From positions 277,570 through 341,569 of the forward strand of contig JACCGJ010018281.1 in assembly GCA_013407085.1 (NCBI GenBank): a stretch of DNA of 64,000 bases, given 5' to 3'. The position numbers and the translations under genes are program-made. Below, one piece after another: positions 22,791-32,849 of the stretch (its first letter is position 1; every line of letters starts with the position of its first letter). The DNA is from Atriophallophorus winterbourni (taxonomy: Eukaryota; Platyhelminthes; Trematoda; Plagiorchiida; Microphallidae). The notes beneath the pieces were generated by a model. It was given only the letters and a program-made list of their open reading frames with translations, was not told where the DNA came from and did not search any database.

Positions 22791-23148
22791 TGGGAAAAGA
22801 CGTTTATTTTCCCTAAAAACTCAATATCTTTGAAGATATTACGACTCTATATTGACACTATGTCAACATAGATTTGAATTATTTGGCGCGAAAAACATGA
22901 TTATAATTTGATCATATTCGCCCTTTATTCTGATTGGTCCATCGAGTCTTTGACACGGTTTTAATGTGCTATTTTCCAAGGTCATTTCCATTTACATTCT
23001 CAGCCTATATATATGGATGAGTAAACCATGTTTGTTATTATTGGAAGTGAGCTCCCATACGAACTTCTCTGAAGCTTTGGTCTTTTCTCTCAATAGTCGG
23101 TTGGGCAATATTGTGGGAAGCATATCCGGTGCATTATTAGCTCCAAAT
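22791..23148 (+). repeat. Gypsy-2 3' LTR, end altered
   Basis: Starts TGGGAAAAGACG right after the polypurine tract and tracks the 5' LTR closely until about 23140. There it diverges and lacks GAACGTAACA. Confidence 0.88.
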
Positions 23149-23223
23149 CAGAAAGTCCCTGGCAGCAATGAATATTATACCGGAGAGCCGGAATAAACGG
23201 CACCATATCTGTATCAAATTGTG

Positions 23224-23225
<2 letters not shown>

Positions 23226-23285
<60 letters not shown>
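23226..23285. repeat. (AT)n microsatellite
   Basis: About 60 bases of pure alternating AT, a short distance right of gypsy-2. Confidence 0.95.
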
Positions 23286-23290
<5 letters not shown>

Positions 23291-24159
23291 ATAGACCTCC
23301 GGTAGGAGTTATCATGGTGGCCGTCAGCACTATCAGAAAAGGTATTATATCGAAACTAGTCACGGGATAATAGCAGCCAAGTAAATAATTCATAAAAAAC
23401 GCGCTCGATAAAGGGAAGAGAAACATTGGAATAATTTATAAACAGGGGAGAATAAGGGTGTCATATTCGTATGGCCGAATCGTGTGTCGCGCTGAGACTA
23501 AGCCTCAATAAGGTGTGATGGTTTGTATACTTCCACGACTCTGACTTACACCGAGCGATATCATTCGGGTGCCAACGGAATGCCGACGAATGGAGTGGAG
23601 ATGAACTTAGTTTCAACCTACTGCCTTGTGGGTCAACATTCGAATCTCACCTCTTACGTCGGTCAGGGCAACCGGGTGTTATCGTGCCCGAAAGCAACCA
23701 AAAAAATTGTTGAGGAAATATTATTATTCTCCTCAAAAACTCATTATAACTTGTAATTTATGATTCTCGATTCTGATTGGTCCATTTTGTCGGCCATATT
23801 GTCTTTCGCTTGATTCAGTGTATAAATACATACGAGCCGCAGCCTAATCACTTTTTGGTCAGAGACGGTAAAGCTCTTCGCCTTGCTACGCATAGTGTTG
23901 GGTTTAGTTAGTCAATTGTGACTAATGGTATAAAGGTTTTTTAGTGTTAAACATTTGGGTAATTATGACTTGGGTTCTACTCTGGTAATATATAACAAAA
24001 ATGACAGATTTCCTACTTTCATGCTTTTTGCTAACACAGCTGACACACTGCATGCGAATTTACATAATAACCAATTTTTGGCAGCACTGACGGAGTGCAG
24101 CTTTCTTATCAGCCCAAACCTAGCTTTTTTTCTCGATCACATCTTTTGTCACTAATAAT
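23286..24159. other. Unassigned; possible tRNA-like repeat near 23540-23720
   Basis: The plus strand has ACATTCGAATCTCACC near 23636, similar to a pol III B box, and related wording (CAACTGCCTAGTGAGT) recurs near 30720. This may be a tRNA-derived SINE, but I cannot define ends or an A box. The rest shows nothing I recognise. Confidence 0.25.
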
Positions 24160-24391
24160 GGTATGAAAGCACAAGCCTGATCTATGCAAAGTGCTGCACA
24201 GTCACAGACTGAACGTGGGCTAAGATACTGTCAGATTGCCCAGGCCTAGACAGATATGAGGAAGAAAATAGAACAGGAAATGGTAGTGAGGCTCAAGCCT
24301 GTTTCAGCATGCAGCTCACTACCTCTCGCCAATCAATTTAGCACGGTGTTAGCCGCGCAGCACAAAGTACTGCACGATTGCACATTCGTGC
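24160..24391 (-). mobile_element. A-SINE, near full length
   Basis: Minus-orientation copy from the GTATGAAAGC tail end to the TGCACGATTGCACATTCG 5' end. The family hairpin arms are recognisable, but the large-hairpin arm is mutated to GGTAGTGAGGCT. Confidence 0.85.
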
Positions 24392-24598
24392 ACATGCTAT
24401 CCGGATTACTCCTACTTGGAACGCACTACCTTTTTCGGTTATTTCTGACCCATCACTAAATATTTTTCTAAAACGCATTGACCTCCATTTTTATCACACG
24501 ATACGCAATTCATAATTTTGCTTTTATCACGATTATAATCTTTCTGACACGGCACAATAGGTTTCCCTCTTTCCAGAGCGTTTTTCTTCCGAACCAAT

Positions 24599-25110
24599 AT
24601 GGCGCACATTTTTCTTCGACCACTTGCTGAACTGCTGAAACTGAGTGATGGAGCTGAGGCCGCACTGTTAGACTGGATCCCACTCGACAGCCGCCTTTAT
24701 GCAGTAAGACTACATGATTCGTGCAAGAAAGGCCGATGTCGCAATCGATCCTACAGGCTGTTTGTGGTTTATGCCTATGCACCGACTAATTGTAGCTCTG
24801 AACTTGACAAGGATGAGTTTTACGGAAGATTACAAGAACTCATTAGACTTGCATCGAGAAGTGACATCGCTGCCTTAGTGGGAGACGAATAGGCGCATAG
24901 GCTATCTATCTTTAAGCAAACATTTTGTTGGTGGAAGGTTTGGTCTCGATTGTCGCAATGACAATGGCGAAAGACTGCTTAGCTTACGCTCTGCACACAG
25001 GTTTTATCTGACCAGCATCAACTCCCGACATTCGAAGCATCACTGTTCCACCTGGAAATCTGCCTCGACGGATGCAAATGGACCATATCACTATCAGCTA
25101 CTCGCGATGG
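24599..25110 (+). mobile_element. RTE-type endonuclease fragment
   Basis: Open frame 24599-24892 reads as the middle of an endonuclease: LFVVYAYAPTN contains the YAPT motif and AALVGDE the catalytic GD. After a stop the homology continues in another frame (GRFGLDCRNDNGERLLSL). It ends near 25110 and is not a functional gene. Confidence 0.75.
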
Positions 25111-25137
25111 GTTAGTGCTGAGTCTAACGGCTATCCC

Positions 25138-25240
25138 TCTTTCTTATATCTGGCTAGGTCTGAAGAAGATGAGTTTCAAAGCCTATGTGGTGTCGAAGCC
25201 TGTGCGGCACTTTGCCTAGATCAAACCTCGTAATTTCAAG
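25138..25240 (+). mobile_element. A-SINE 3' part, very degenerate
   Basis: Only the TATCTGGCTAGGTCTG and CTGTGCGGCACTTTGCCTAG portions are readable. It is wedged between two RTE fragments. Confidence 0.55.
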
Positions 25241-25359
25241 CTTACATGCACACCACACCTTTGAAAGCTGAAACACATCCTGTGAACGAATTCGACTGGT
25301 CGGTGGTCTAGAATCGGAGAATATTACTAGCAGTAATAATACACCAACCAGAGCTCTAG

Positions 25360-25652
25360 CCACGTCCTCCGAAAGACAGCCCGGGAGTGCTCGACACTTG
25401 TCCTGCGCTCGTCAGAGGCGATGGCGCCAAACAAAGACCTAGCTGTCAACTATAAAGGAGGAAGAAAAGGCCCGGGGACTGCATAGCGTATGCAGCGTTC
25501 GAATGTGGGAACACAAACGGATAACCATCCGCAACGATCTCGTCGGTGATCGATGCGTGTGGGCTGTTGTGATTAGAGACATCAATGAACCCGGCTAGTC
25601 TACCTGTGGAGCCAGCCGCGCAAAAGTAAAAAAGTAAGTGCGTAAGTAAGTA
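25360..25652 (+). mobile_element. RTE-1 3' end
   Basis: C-terminal coding remnant (reads as CVWAVVIRDINEPG near the end) followed by GGAGCCAGCCGCGCAAAAG and a long (AAGTA/AAGTG)n tail. It lies just left of the last visible SGSM3 exon. Confidence 0.8.
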
Positions 25653-25735
25653 AGGCGCTTTGAGCTATCCAACAACAACAACGACTACAACACCGACCTG
25701 AATACTCCGATGAGCCGAAGAGAATAGGGACTCAC

Positions 25736-25881
25736 TTTCAACGCCAGCAACGCCAAGGCGATTCGAAACAGAACCACGGATCCTTCGTAGAACAACAAGT
25801 CCCAGATTCGGAAAGTCATTGCGGTAGGACAAACGCTTGAGTACAAGGTGAGAAACCATTGGAGCGTGATCAACGACAATT
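25736..25881 (-). CDS. SGSM3: SGSM3-like exon e (TBC C-terminal part)
   Basis: Acceptor GTTTCAG, donor AAA|GTGAGT, 146 bases. It encodes [16 protein letters not shown] and [20 protein letters not shown], the final helices of the TBC domain. Confidence 0.88.
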
Positions 25882-28244
25882 CTGAAACAGGGAGTACAAT
25901 GAGTTGGGAGAGGGAACACAAGAGGCAATGTTGCTCGACAGCATACGCGGTTCAAAATAAAGGGAAAACTTTTAAATATGCTTTCACCGGATGCACTGAG
26001 TACGGCCATATGGTATGGTATGAAAGCACAAGCCTGATCCAGGCAAAGTGCCGCACATTCAGAGACTGCACGTGGGCTAAGATACTGTCAGGTTGCCCAG
26101 GCCTAGACAGATAGATGAAAGTAAAAATGGAAATAGCAGTGAGACTCCAGCGTGTTTCAGAATGCAGCTCACTACCGGCGGCCAATCAATCTAGCACGGT
26201 GTTAGCCGCACAGCACAAAAGTACTGTACAATTGCACATCTGTGATATTCGGTACATGCCACCGAAGAAATGTCGTCCATCATGGTGATGATAGTGACAT
26301 CAATCGCGATGGGCTGTGTCTAGTTTGAACAACATTTGTTCACGATGATGAATTTGGTTTCGCGTCAGCAATGGTATAGTGAATGTAGTAAGAAGCAAGT
26401 TAACATAGCCGATCACCCCTCTTTTTGAGAACCTCTTAAGATATCAACCGCAGGCAACAAGTTGTTCACAAACATGGGATCATCAATCTTAATCAAGTTG
26501 TTGCAACTTTAGAACACATTAGGCATTAGAGCAACATGGAATAAATTGATTGCGAACAAAAAACGTTGACTTACCAATATCGTGTTGCTTCAAAAGCTGA
26601 TCTAGTTCTGGCAGGTAGGATGATACAAGATCACATAGCACAGCCTGATCCGCTTGCACTCCCAACAGACTGACAGAGGAATAGTAGGATGGCGGAAGAA
26701 TATCCTCGATAATGCTGCACATAATCCAAAACGCGTTCTCCTCTTCCAAACACAGCAATAAAGTTGCAGCGATCTGTAAGCGTTAAAACGGTTTCAACAG
26801 GTGACGCACAAGCGCATCTTGTTTACCATCCTTCCACTGTTTATAGCGCATGCGGATCCTGATCCTACTGTCCCTACCTGATGAGTGCAAACAACGCGAA
26901 ACCGGTCGTGGGTGTGTGATGGAAATGCATGCAAATGAGCTTTTTTGGTTTCAACAGATGTTTTAATTCAAAGGCACCATGTGCTTTTTTAGCACTGGTT
27001 CAGTCTGATCGCGCTCATGGGTTCGGAATTATACACAAAACTCTCATCGATTGACTGCAAACAAGCGGAATCGACAGGCCAGACATACTCGAATGCAAAC
27101 GATACAATTGACAAGTATAGTGTGGAAAGACGGCCGATCGCAAATAATCGAGAACAGATTTTGTTCGGGGCTCCATGGGAAACATTACACAATAAAGTGG
27201 GGACACGTTAACGTATCAAACTTGTAATATACAAAAATCAAGAACACGAGACAGGGTCGCATAAATGGAAACTTACCAGACCCATGCCCTGACAATAACC
27301 AACATCCACATAAAGCCAAGCCAAAGAACGCAAAACGCGACGAAGGCGTGAAATGCCAGTCGAATCCGCGGAGGAAAAACACAGGTTATTTGGAAGAGTA
27401 CGAAGTAAGTCCTAGAATTAAACAAACGAAAATTCAATGAAAAGTCCGCCTGGTCTTCGCGATGAGTTACTGTGTAACGTGGATCGTCTAGTTACCTTCT
27501 CAATCTGTGGACCAGCCTTCAATCTCTCCATGGAACTCAATTGAACCAAATCGGCGTACGTGATTGGTGGGTCACGTTTTTTAGCTTCCCGTGACTTGTT
27601 CAACGTTCCGAGTATGCGAGGCCAGACGTGCGGGCGGATGGAATGTGGAATTCCCAACTGCTCTGTAGGCTCGGTCAAAGTCAATACGTCTATGGCCTGT
27701 CCACGAACGAGGTCAGTCAGTCTGGGAGACGGTCCCAAAATCGAATGCACACGGGACCATAATTGGTCATCATCTTCATTTAGAGAGGTGCCCACAGCAG
27801 CGGTGTACTGATTGTCGAAATCGTCCAAACTGGATGTACCCAAAGTATGCGTGTAGGAAAATTCTAAACAAGTGATCCACGCACGTCTGTTTGCGGATGA
27901 TTCTAGGAACGGTTGTCTGGCTTCTGTTGAGAAAAAATGGGGAAAAACGACCATCAAGATCTTAAATAAACGATACTCTCTATTAAAAAGATTACAGGGA
28001 GAATTCAAGTGATGGGTGTAGCAAAAATTACCTGAATCGTTGACGAGAAAGCCAAATTCATCGTAATATTGTGCCTCTGAGATTTGCTCCACAGACTCAT
28101 CCAGATCACTCAAATCGAAATCAATGGAAGGTATTAGAGACGAAACGAGAGCACTAAATGGCCTGCTCAGTCTCTCGGGAATTTCACGATGACTCGCTTC
28201 ATTCGTATCGTCAATCGCATCAATCACATCGGTTGTCATGAATG
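25736..28244 (-). CDS. SGSM3: TBC-domain RabGAP of the SGSM3 type, five exons, both ends incomplete
   Basis: SGSM3 proteins carry an N-terminal region, a TBC GTPase-activating domain for Rab proteins, then SH3 and RUN domains. Exons here are 28032-28244, 27496-27923, 27277-27411, 26575-26774 and 25736-25881, with GT-AG borders. All three TBC signatures are present: RxxxW in [11 protein letters not shown], IxxDxxR (catalytic arginine) split across exons as IEK|DLLR, and YxQ in VGYCQGMGL. The stretches [20 protein letters not shown] and [11 protein letters not shown], then [11 protein letters not shown], follow the SGSM3 pattern closely. Exon d contains one apparent extra T that breaks the frame. 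The SH3 and RUN exons were not found to the left, where repeats dominate. An acceptor at 28245 shows that upstream exons exist. Confidence 0.88.
26010..26240 (-). mobile_element. A-SINE in SGSM3 intron
   Basis: Near full-length minus copy with a (TATGG)n-type tail at its left end. It is in the same orientation as the gene, between exons d and e. Confidence 0.87.
26575..26774 (-). CDS. SGSM3: SGSM3-like exon d, apparent 1-bp insertion
   Basis: Acceptor CTTACAG, donor ATTG|GTAAGT. The protein [16 protein letters not shown] and onward to [13 protein letters not shown] is clear. The exon is 200 bases where 199 is needed to join exon c (phase 0) to exon e (needs one base). The surplus lies in a run of four T on the coding strand near 26760-26763. 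Confidence 0.85.
26873..26912 (+). ncRNA. Minimal type I hammerhead ribozyme, core intact
   Basis: Stem I is CCTAC (26873-26877) paired with GTGGG (26908-26912). Core CTGATGA is 26878-26884. Stem II is GTG/CGC with loop CAAACAA (26885-26897). Core GAAA is 26898-26901. The very short stem III ACCGGT is palindromic, and the cleavage triplet GTC ends at 26907. Such tiny stem III ribozymes are known from Penelope-like elements and retrozymes, where they probably act as dimers. It lies antisense in the intron between SGSM3 exons c and d. Confidence 0.68.
27277..27411 (-). CDS. SGSM3: SGSM3-like exon c (arginine finger and YxQ)
   Basis: Phase 0, 45 codons from a TTCTAG acceptor to a CTG|GTAAGT donor. 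It starts DLLRTLPNN, supplying the catalytic arginine, and ends [14 protein letters not shown] with the glutamine of YxQ. Confidence 0.9.
27496..27923 (-). CDS. SGSM3: SGSM3-like exon b (TBC start)
   Basis: Phase 1 to phase 0, 428 bases. It encodes [17 protein letters not shown], a linker, then [16 protein letters not shown] with the TBC RxxxW motif, and ends AGPQIEK at an AAG|GTAACT donor. Confidence 0.88.
28032..28244 (-). CDS. SGSM3: SGSM3-like exon a (N-terminal region)
   Basis: Follows a GGTTTCAG acceptor and ends TCAG|GTAATT in phase 1. It includes a possible start ATG at 28239 ([16 protein letters not shown]) and the acidic stretch ending [11 protein letters not shown], a signature that precedes the TBC domain in this family. 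Whether translation starts here or in an upstream exon cannot be decided. Confidence 0.8.
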
Positions 28245-28337
28245 CTGAAACCATCAAACGAGATCGTATTCAATTAGAATTACACTGGAAATTGAAGTTT
28301 GAGCACGAGGGGATCATATAGCCGATAACAGAATGTT

Positions 28338-28557
28338 GATGTGAGAAATTTCAAACCTGATCCAAGCAAAGTACCACACAGTCATTGACTGAACGTGGGA
28401 TAAAATACCGTCAGGTATGGGGGTGAAAATAGAAATCGTGGTGAGACATCCAGCGTGTTTCCGCATGCACCTCACTAACATTGGCAAAGCAACTTGGCAC
28501 AGTGTTCGCTGCACAACACTGATGTACTACGAGATTGCACATTCATGCGGATGTTGC
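28338..28557 (-). mobile_element. A-SINE, degenerate
   Basis: Minus copy with many substitutions but the order of blocks conserved (CAAACCTGATCCAAGC to GAGATTGCACATTCATGCGG). It sits directly right of the first visible SGSM3 exon. Confidence 0.75.
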
Positions 28558-28594
28558 TTCCAAAAGCTCATTTGCACGCATTTCCATCACACAC

Positions 28595-28640
28595 ACCCCA
28601 CGACCAGTTTTGTGCTGTTTGCGCTCATCAGGTAGGGACA
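28595..28640 (-). ncRNA. Hammerhead ribozyme relic
   Basis: Minus strand reads CCTAC, CTGATGA, GCGCAAACAGCAC, AAAA, CTGGTC, GTGGG. The first core residue of GAAA is changed to A and stem II has a mismatch, so activity is unlikely. The flanks match the intact copy at 26.9 kb for about 30 bases on each side, including TGATGGAAATGC. Confidence 0.6.
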
Positions 28641-28759
28641 ATATAATCAGGATCTGCAGTGGGCCGAGGTACGATCACAGTTATGATGTATACTCTCTGA
28701 AACAAATGGTTCACAATGTTCAAAATCACCTACATGCGCAAAGCTTTTGAGTTGATCAG

Positions 28760-29400
28760 ATAGCACCGACAGACATTAGGCACAACCGGTGTGAAGCCCA
28801 TAACAAAAATTGATGAGGCTAAATCGCAAATATGGATGATCATTTCTGCTTTGAGACTACTTGTTATTTTTTTCTGAATATGCCTGAGAAAGTAGAGCAC
28901 CCCGGTTCATGTGCAACCTTCAATGATAAAAGTTTAACTGAATCAACGGCTATGCTTTTAAGTGTTTTTATTACCAGGTCATCTGGATCACAAAGTCGGC
29001 GCTCGTACCCCCTATATTACGTGTTCTAACCCACTGAACAGGATGATGACAATTCGCTGAATGACATTATATTTAGCATGTTGAATGCGATGGCGAAAAC
29101 TGCCATTTTCTATAATTTCAATCCTTTATATCAAACTATCGACATCGTCTGCAAAGAAAATAACACTAAGAGTAATTCTTATGCTGTTTTTAAATATTCT
29201 CTAATATTTTCTAAAGCGACCCACCGGTGGGTCGTATCGCACTCAACGTGTTAATGCGACCGACTCTACCACCTTTATCAGACGACTTTGTTCATAGCTC
29301 GAATTAACAACTTACGAACGTCGTTGGAAGTTGAAATCACTAGACTCACCATTCAATTTTATTAGTTGGCGAAAGGTCCATATGTTTGTACACGGTTAAC
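28760..29400. other. Unassigned stretch with an 18-bp palindrome
   Basis: No coding or listed repeat was recognised. CGACCCACCGGTGGGTCG at 29217-29234 is a perfect palindrome. Confidence 0.4.
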
Positions 29401-29531
29401 ATGTTGGTTTTCGCTTGACCACCATAAAACCATCCCCAAGTAAAAAGGAAGATAAAAACTACAGTCTATCGAGAACCCATCGATACAGACGACGTCTTGC
29501 GATACGCCTTACAGCTTCTGAGACCGGTTTT

Positions 29532-29698
29532 TATGTTCATCACTTAGTTGGTGCACACCACCACTTTCTGTCAACTCCCTGCTGCCTTGCAGGTTGCACT
29601 TGCTTGTGCAAAGGCTAGAGAAGCTGACTCGAACAAACGCCGAGTGGTGCTGGGGAAGCCGACTCATCCTCCAGGAGGAGATAGTCGCACAAAAGTAA
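29532..29698 (+). mobile_element. B element 3' part, internally deleted
   Basis: Plus copy beginning TTGGTGCACACCACC and ending CTCCAGGAGGAGATAGTCGC with an (AAGT)n tail. The usual segment between GTGCTGGGG and GCCGACTCATCC is deleted. Confidence 0.78.
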
Positions 29699-29739
29699 GT
29701 AAGTAAGTCATCACTTAGTCCATTTTCCATAAGATAGAA

Positions 29740-30080
29740 CACCTATGCGGCGATGAACATGAACGAAAACAGACTGATCGTAATGCTACCCAACGCCTCT
29801 TAGACCACGGTTAGCTGAAACGTTATGTAAAAAGCCTATTGATGAGGGTAAAATACCCATCTGCGAAATCAGCGAAGAATTGGCGAGATACGGTTTGTAT
29901 ACAGTATATTAAAGGTACATTAGAAGCAATCAGTAGACTCTTGAACCTGGCGTCCATACGTATGACGAATAGCAAAGGGAAAACTATCCGTTCGACACTA
30001 GTGCACCTTAAGGATAAGATACCTTTATCAAGCGTCAAGAACAGCATCTACGGAATCGAATGTACTATTAAATATTGAGA
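29740..30080 (+). mobile_element. Penelope-like element remnant (between RT and GIY-YIG)
   Basis: Plus-strand frame 29839-30078 includes QYIKGTLEAISRLLNLA, then TIRSTLVHLKDKIP, then SIYGIEC. This order (YIKG..EAI..LL, then a KDKIP stretch, then an IY.I.C motif) is that found between the RT and the GIY-YIG endonuclease of Penelope-like elements. The remainder on either side is not readable, and a stop follows at 30076. Such elements are known carriers of hammerhead ribozymes. Confidence 0.55.
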
Positions 30081-31000
30081 GGTAGTAATCCAGCAACAGC
30101 ACGCCATTTTCTTTGCGGTTTTCATTTTCATGTATCATAAGCTTTCTTCGTCACACCCTTTGAAAGTATACAAGGTTAACAAATCAATTCAGGAAGATGC
30201 CTGCAACATGGCCGCCAGTGAACACTGAGACAAAGCTTGGACCGAAAGCGTATTCTTCAGCTTCCGTAGCATACGCGTTCCATGAGCGAATTCATGTTTG
30301 CACACATTAACCATGTTTCGTAATAAACCAGTATGCAACTGATTATCTGTTGAACAGCCTTGGCATATGCTGGTGTTGATTCGTTTAACCAGGGTTGATG
30401 AAGCAAACAACCGGCATATGAATGTTGAACGTTTTGGATGAAAAAGCCATTGGAGTTAAGGCCGGTTGCGTCTGGAGGATGGAGTGCTACTTAATTGGCT
30501 CCCTGTTATGGCTACCACCCTTGGTCTCACGAATCTTCTCTGTCAAGTAATGCTGAATCAATCGTGTACACCTTGCATCGCGCGGAAACCGTACCTTAAC
30601 GTAATGTAAAGGTTAGTGTTTCTCTCTGACCAATCGAGCTTAACTAAGTGGTGTCCTCCCGGCATAAGCTACTAATACCTGGTAGGTCGGTGGATAGAGG
30701 TCAGGTTAACACAGTATCAGCCAACTGCCTAGTGAGTAAGGCTCTTTAGCTTTGGTCGAAGACACTAATTGTTATGCTGTCTAGACGTGGACCTCCTGGC
30801 AATATCTCAGATTACATACCAGCGTGACAATCACAATTAACTTCAACTTCATAATGTATCGGCCGTTGCGCACAATAAATCACTTCGCTAGCTACTGCTG
30901 TTCCCACTTTTTATCTTTTTCTGTCCACACCCCTTCCGCGCTTATAATGTTTATGCTTCAGGATCCAGTGTGATGAGCGACCGACCTAAACCTTTTCGAA
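30081..31000. other. Unassigned stretch
   Basis: No clear gene. A segment near 30660-30790 resembles the possible tRNA-like repeat at 23.6 kb, and CACCCTTGGTCTCACGAA near 30518 recurs near 32383. Confidence 0.3.
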
Positions 31001-31002
31001 GC

Positions 31003-31249
31003 ATGGTATGGTATGATGGCATGATAGCACAAGCCTGATCCAGGCAGAGTGCCGCAGAGTCACAGACTGCACGTGGGCTAAGATACTGTCAGGTTTCCTA
31101 GGCCTAGGCAGATATGAGGGAGAAAAAAGAACGGGAAATGGTAGTGAGACTCCAACCTGGTTAAGCATGCAGCTCACTACCTCTGGCCAATCAATTTAGC
31201 ACGATGTTAGCCGCACAGCACAAAGTAATGCACGAGTGGACATCCATGC
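31003..31249 (-). mobile_element. A-SINE, full length
   Basis: Minus copy with a (TATGG)n tail on the left and GTGGACATCC at the 5' end on the right. Confidence 0.86.
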
Positions 31250-31491
31250 AACTCGAATCTCATTTTATAAAACCGCGTACGTGTGTATACATAGGCGCCA
31301 TGAATGTGTCTGTCAGGCTAGCAAGCTGATCTAGTCCTCTGTCTATATACGTCGTTTCTCGATGCTTGTCAGAGACAATACTTTATGATGCCTTTAAGAT
31401 AATCGATTTGACTGCACAAACCCTTTCCAACAGGTACTTTTTGCGCTGCTCATATGACTTATGCAAGCGGGTGTAGGTATAATCAAAACTT

Positions 31492-31638
31492 TGCTGGAGT
31501 CTCACTACCATTTTCTGTTCTATTTTCTTTCTTATCTGTCTATGCACAAGCAACCTGACAGTATCTTTACCCACGTGCAGTCTCTGACTGTGCGGCACTT
31601 TGCCTGGATCAGGCTTGTGTTTTCAGACCATGCCATAA
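31492..31638 (+). mobile_element. A-SINE, 5'-truncated
   Basis: Plus copy starting in the large hairpin loop (GCTGGAGTCTCACTACC) and ending GGCTTGTGTTTTC. Confidence 0.82.
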
Positions 31639-31729
31639 CTTCACGTACAGAAACCTCATTTATTAACTGGATTCCGGTCATTAGCAGGATCTGTGTCGCA
31701 GCTAGCTACTTCTGTCAATCTAGTATTGC

Positions 31730-31960
31730 ACGGATGTGCAATTGTGAGGTGCTTTTGTGTTGTGTGGCTAAAACCGTGCTAAATTTATTAATCACCCGTA
31801 ATGAGCTGCATGCTGAAATACGCTGGAGTCTCACTACAATTTCTATTTTCTATCTCATATCTGCCTAGGCCTGGGCAACCAGACAGTATCTCAGCTTACG
31901 TACAGTCCCTGACTGTGCGGCACTTTGCCTAGACAAGGCTTGTGCTTTTATACACAATGT
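31730..31960 (+). mobile_element. A-SINE, full length, diverged
   Basis: Plus copy from GCACGGATGTGCAATTGT to GGCTTGTGCTTTTATACAC. The small-hairpin stem CAGTC/GACTG is kept with a different loop. Confidence 0.84.
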
Positions 31961-32849
31961 AAGAGTTAAGACGCGGTCGTAAATCGTATGCCGAACGCCT
32001 ACATCTGGAGGAGGTGGAAATTGCTAAGAAAGGACGATTGGTATTCAATGAGGTAGATAGGGCAAAAATCTCCACAAACTGGCACCCAGCACTGATGCGA
32101 ATGCAAAAAGTTCTTATTCATCATATACCTAATAGATTAGTTTATTCTTTTCCTTCAACACTCGTTTAACCTTAACCCCATTAGTTATATACTTTTACGC
32201 AATTGGGCCAGTGGCAATTGACCTTGACCGTGTTTACTTGTGTTCAAGTGATATGCATACACCCCTTACTAGGTAAATCGACCACTGATGGCGGACATAC
32301 CTACGTGATGTGATACACCATAGGTTTACTATAGGTTGGTGGGTTAACGGCAACTTAGTCATGTTCCCCTGTATTGACTATCACCCTTGGTCTCACGAAG
32401 CTTGTGCCAGAAGTGGAACGTTACCCAAAGCTGCTCTAATCGATTGCACACAAAACTCTTTTCAGCAGAATTAGCGTGTTGTTTCAATTTCAAACTTCGA
32501 CTCCTTTTATATATAATGGAATATTTATTAAAAATGTTATTTTGACATATTATGATTAATAACAGTCTATTAAATTTGAAATCATGATAAACGTTGTGAA
32601 CACTGTAAATTAAGACGCAGCTCGTAATTTTGAATTAGGCGGAATTTACTGCTGCTTGGGTCGCCTTCAAAATTAACTTTTTCTTTATAGATGGCAGTAG
32701 AATGTGTTATGTACGCTATGGCATATTCCCTTCATTAACGTAGTCAATTTATTGACATGATTGTCATTTAGATGAATCATTATATTTAACGATCGATCGT
32801 CGTTCCAAAGCAGCTTTTGATCGGATTTGATAGGACCCTCCAGCGATCA
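31961..32849. other. Unassigned AT-rich stretch
   Basis: No gene recognised. Shares CACCCTTGGTCTCACGAA with 30.5 kb, so an older repeat may be present. Confidence 0.35.

Larger units (their letters stand above)
17254..23150 (+). mobile_element. Gypsy-2: Mag-like LTR retrotransposon with nested non-LTR insertion
   Basis: Two LTRs of about 373 bp flank gag, protease, RT, RNase H and integrase in that order, which is the Ty3/gypsy arrangement. A polypurine tract AAAAAGGGAGGTAA precedes the right LTR at 22791. The body is nearly intact, except for one missing base in RT near 19392, one near 20166, and a non-LTR fragment at 20187-21175 that replaces part of RNase H. The right LTR loses its final bases near 23145. 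A second, partial copy lies in minus orientation at 41206-42060. Confidence 0.92.

Noticed and set aside
23540..23720. Possible tRNA-derived SINE
   Set aside because: Only a B-box-like motif and weak similarity to 30.7 kb; no A box, ends or tail, so only noted as uncertain.
24510..24782. Minus-strand frame of 90 codons
   Set aside because: It is the antisense shadow of the RTE endonuclease fragment.
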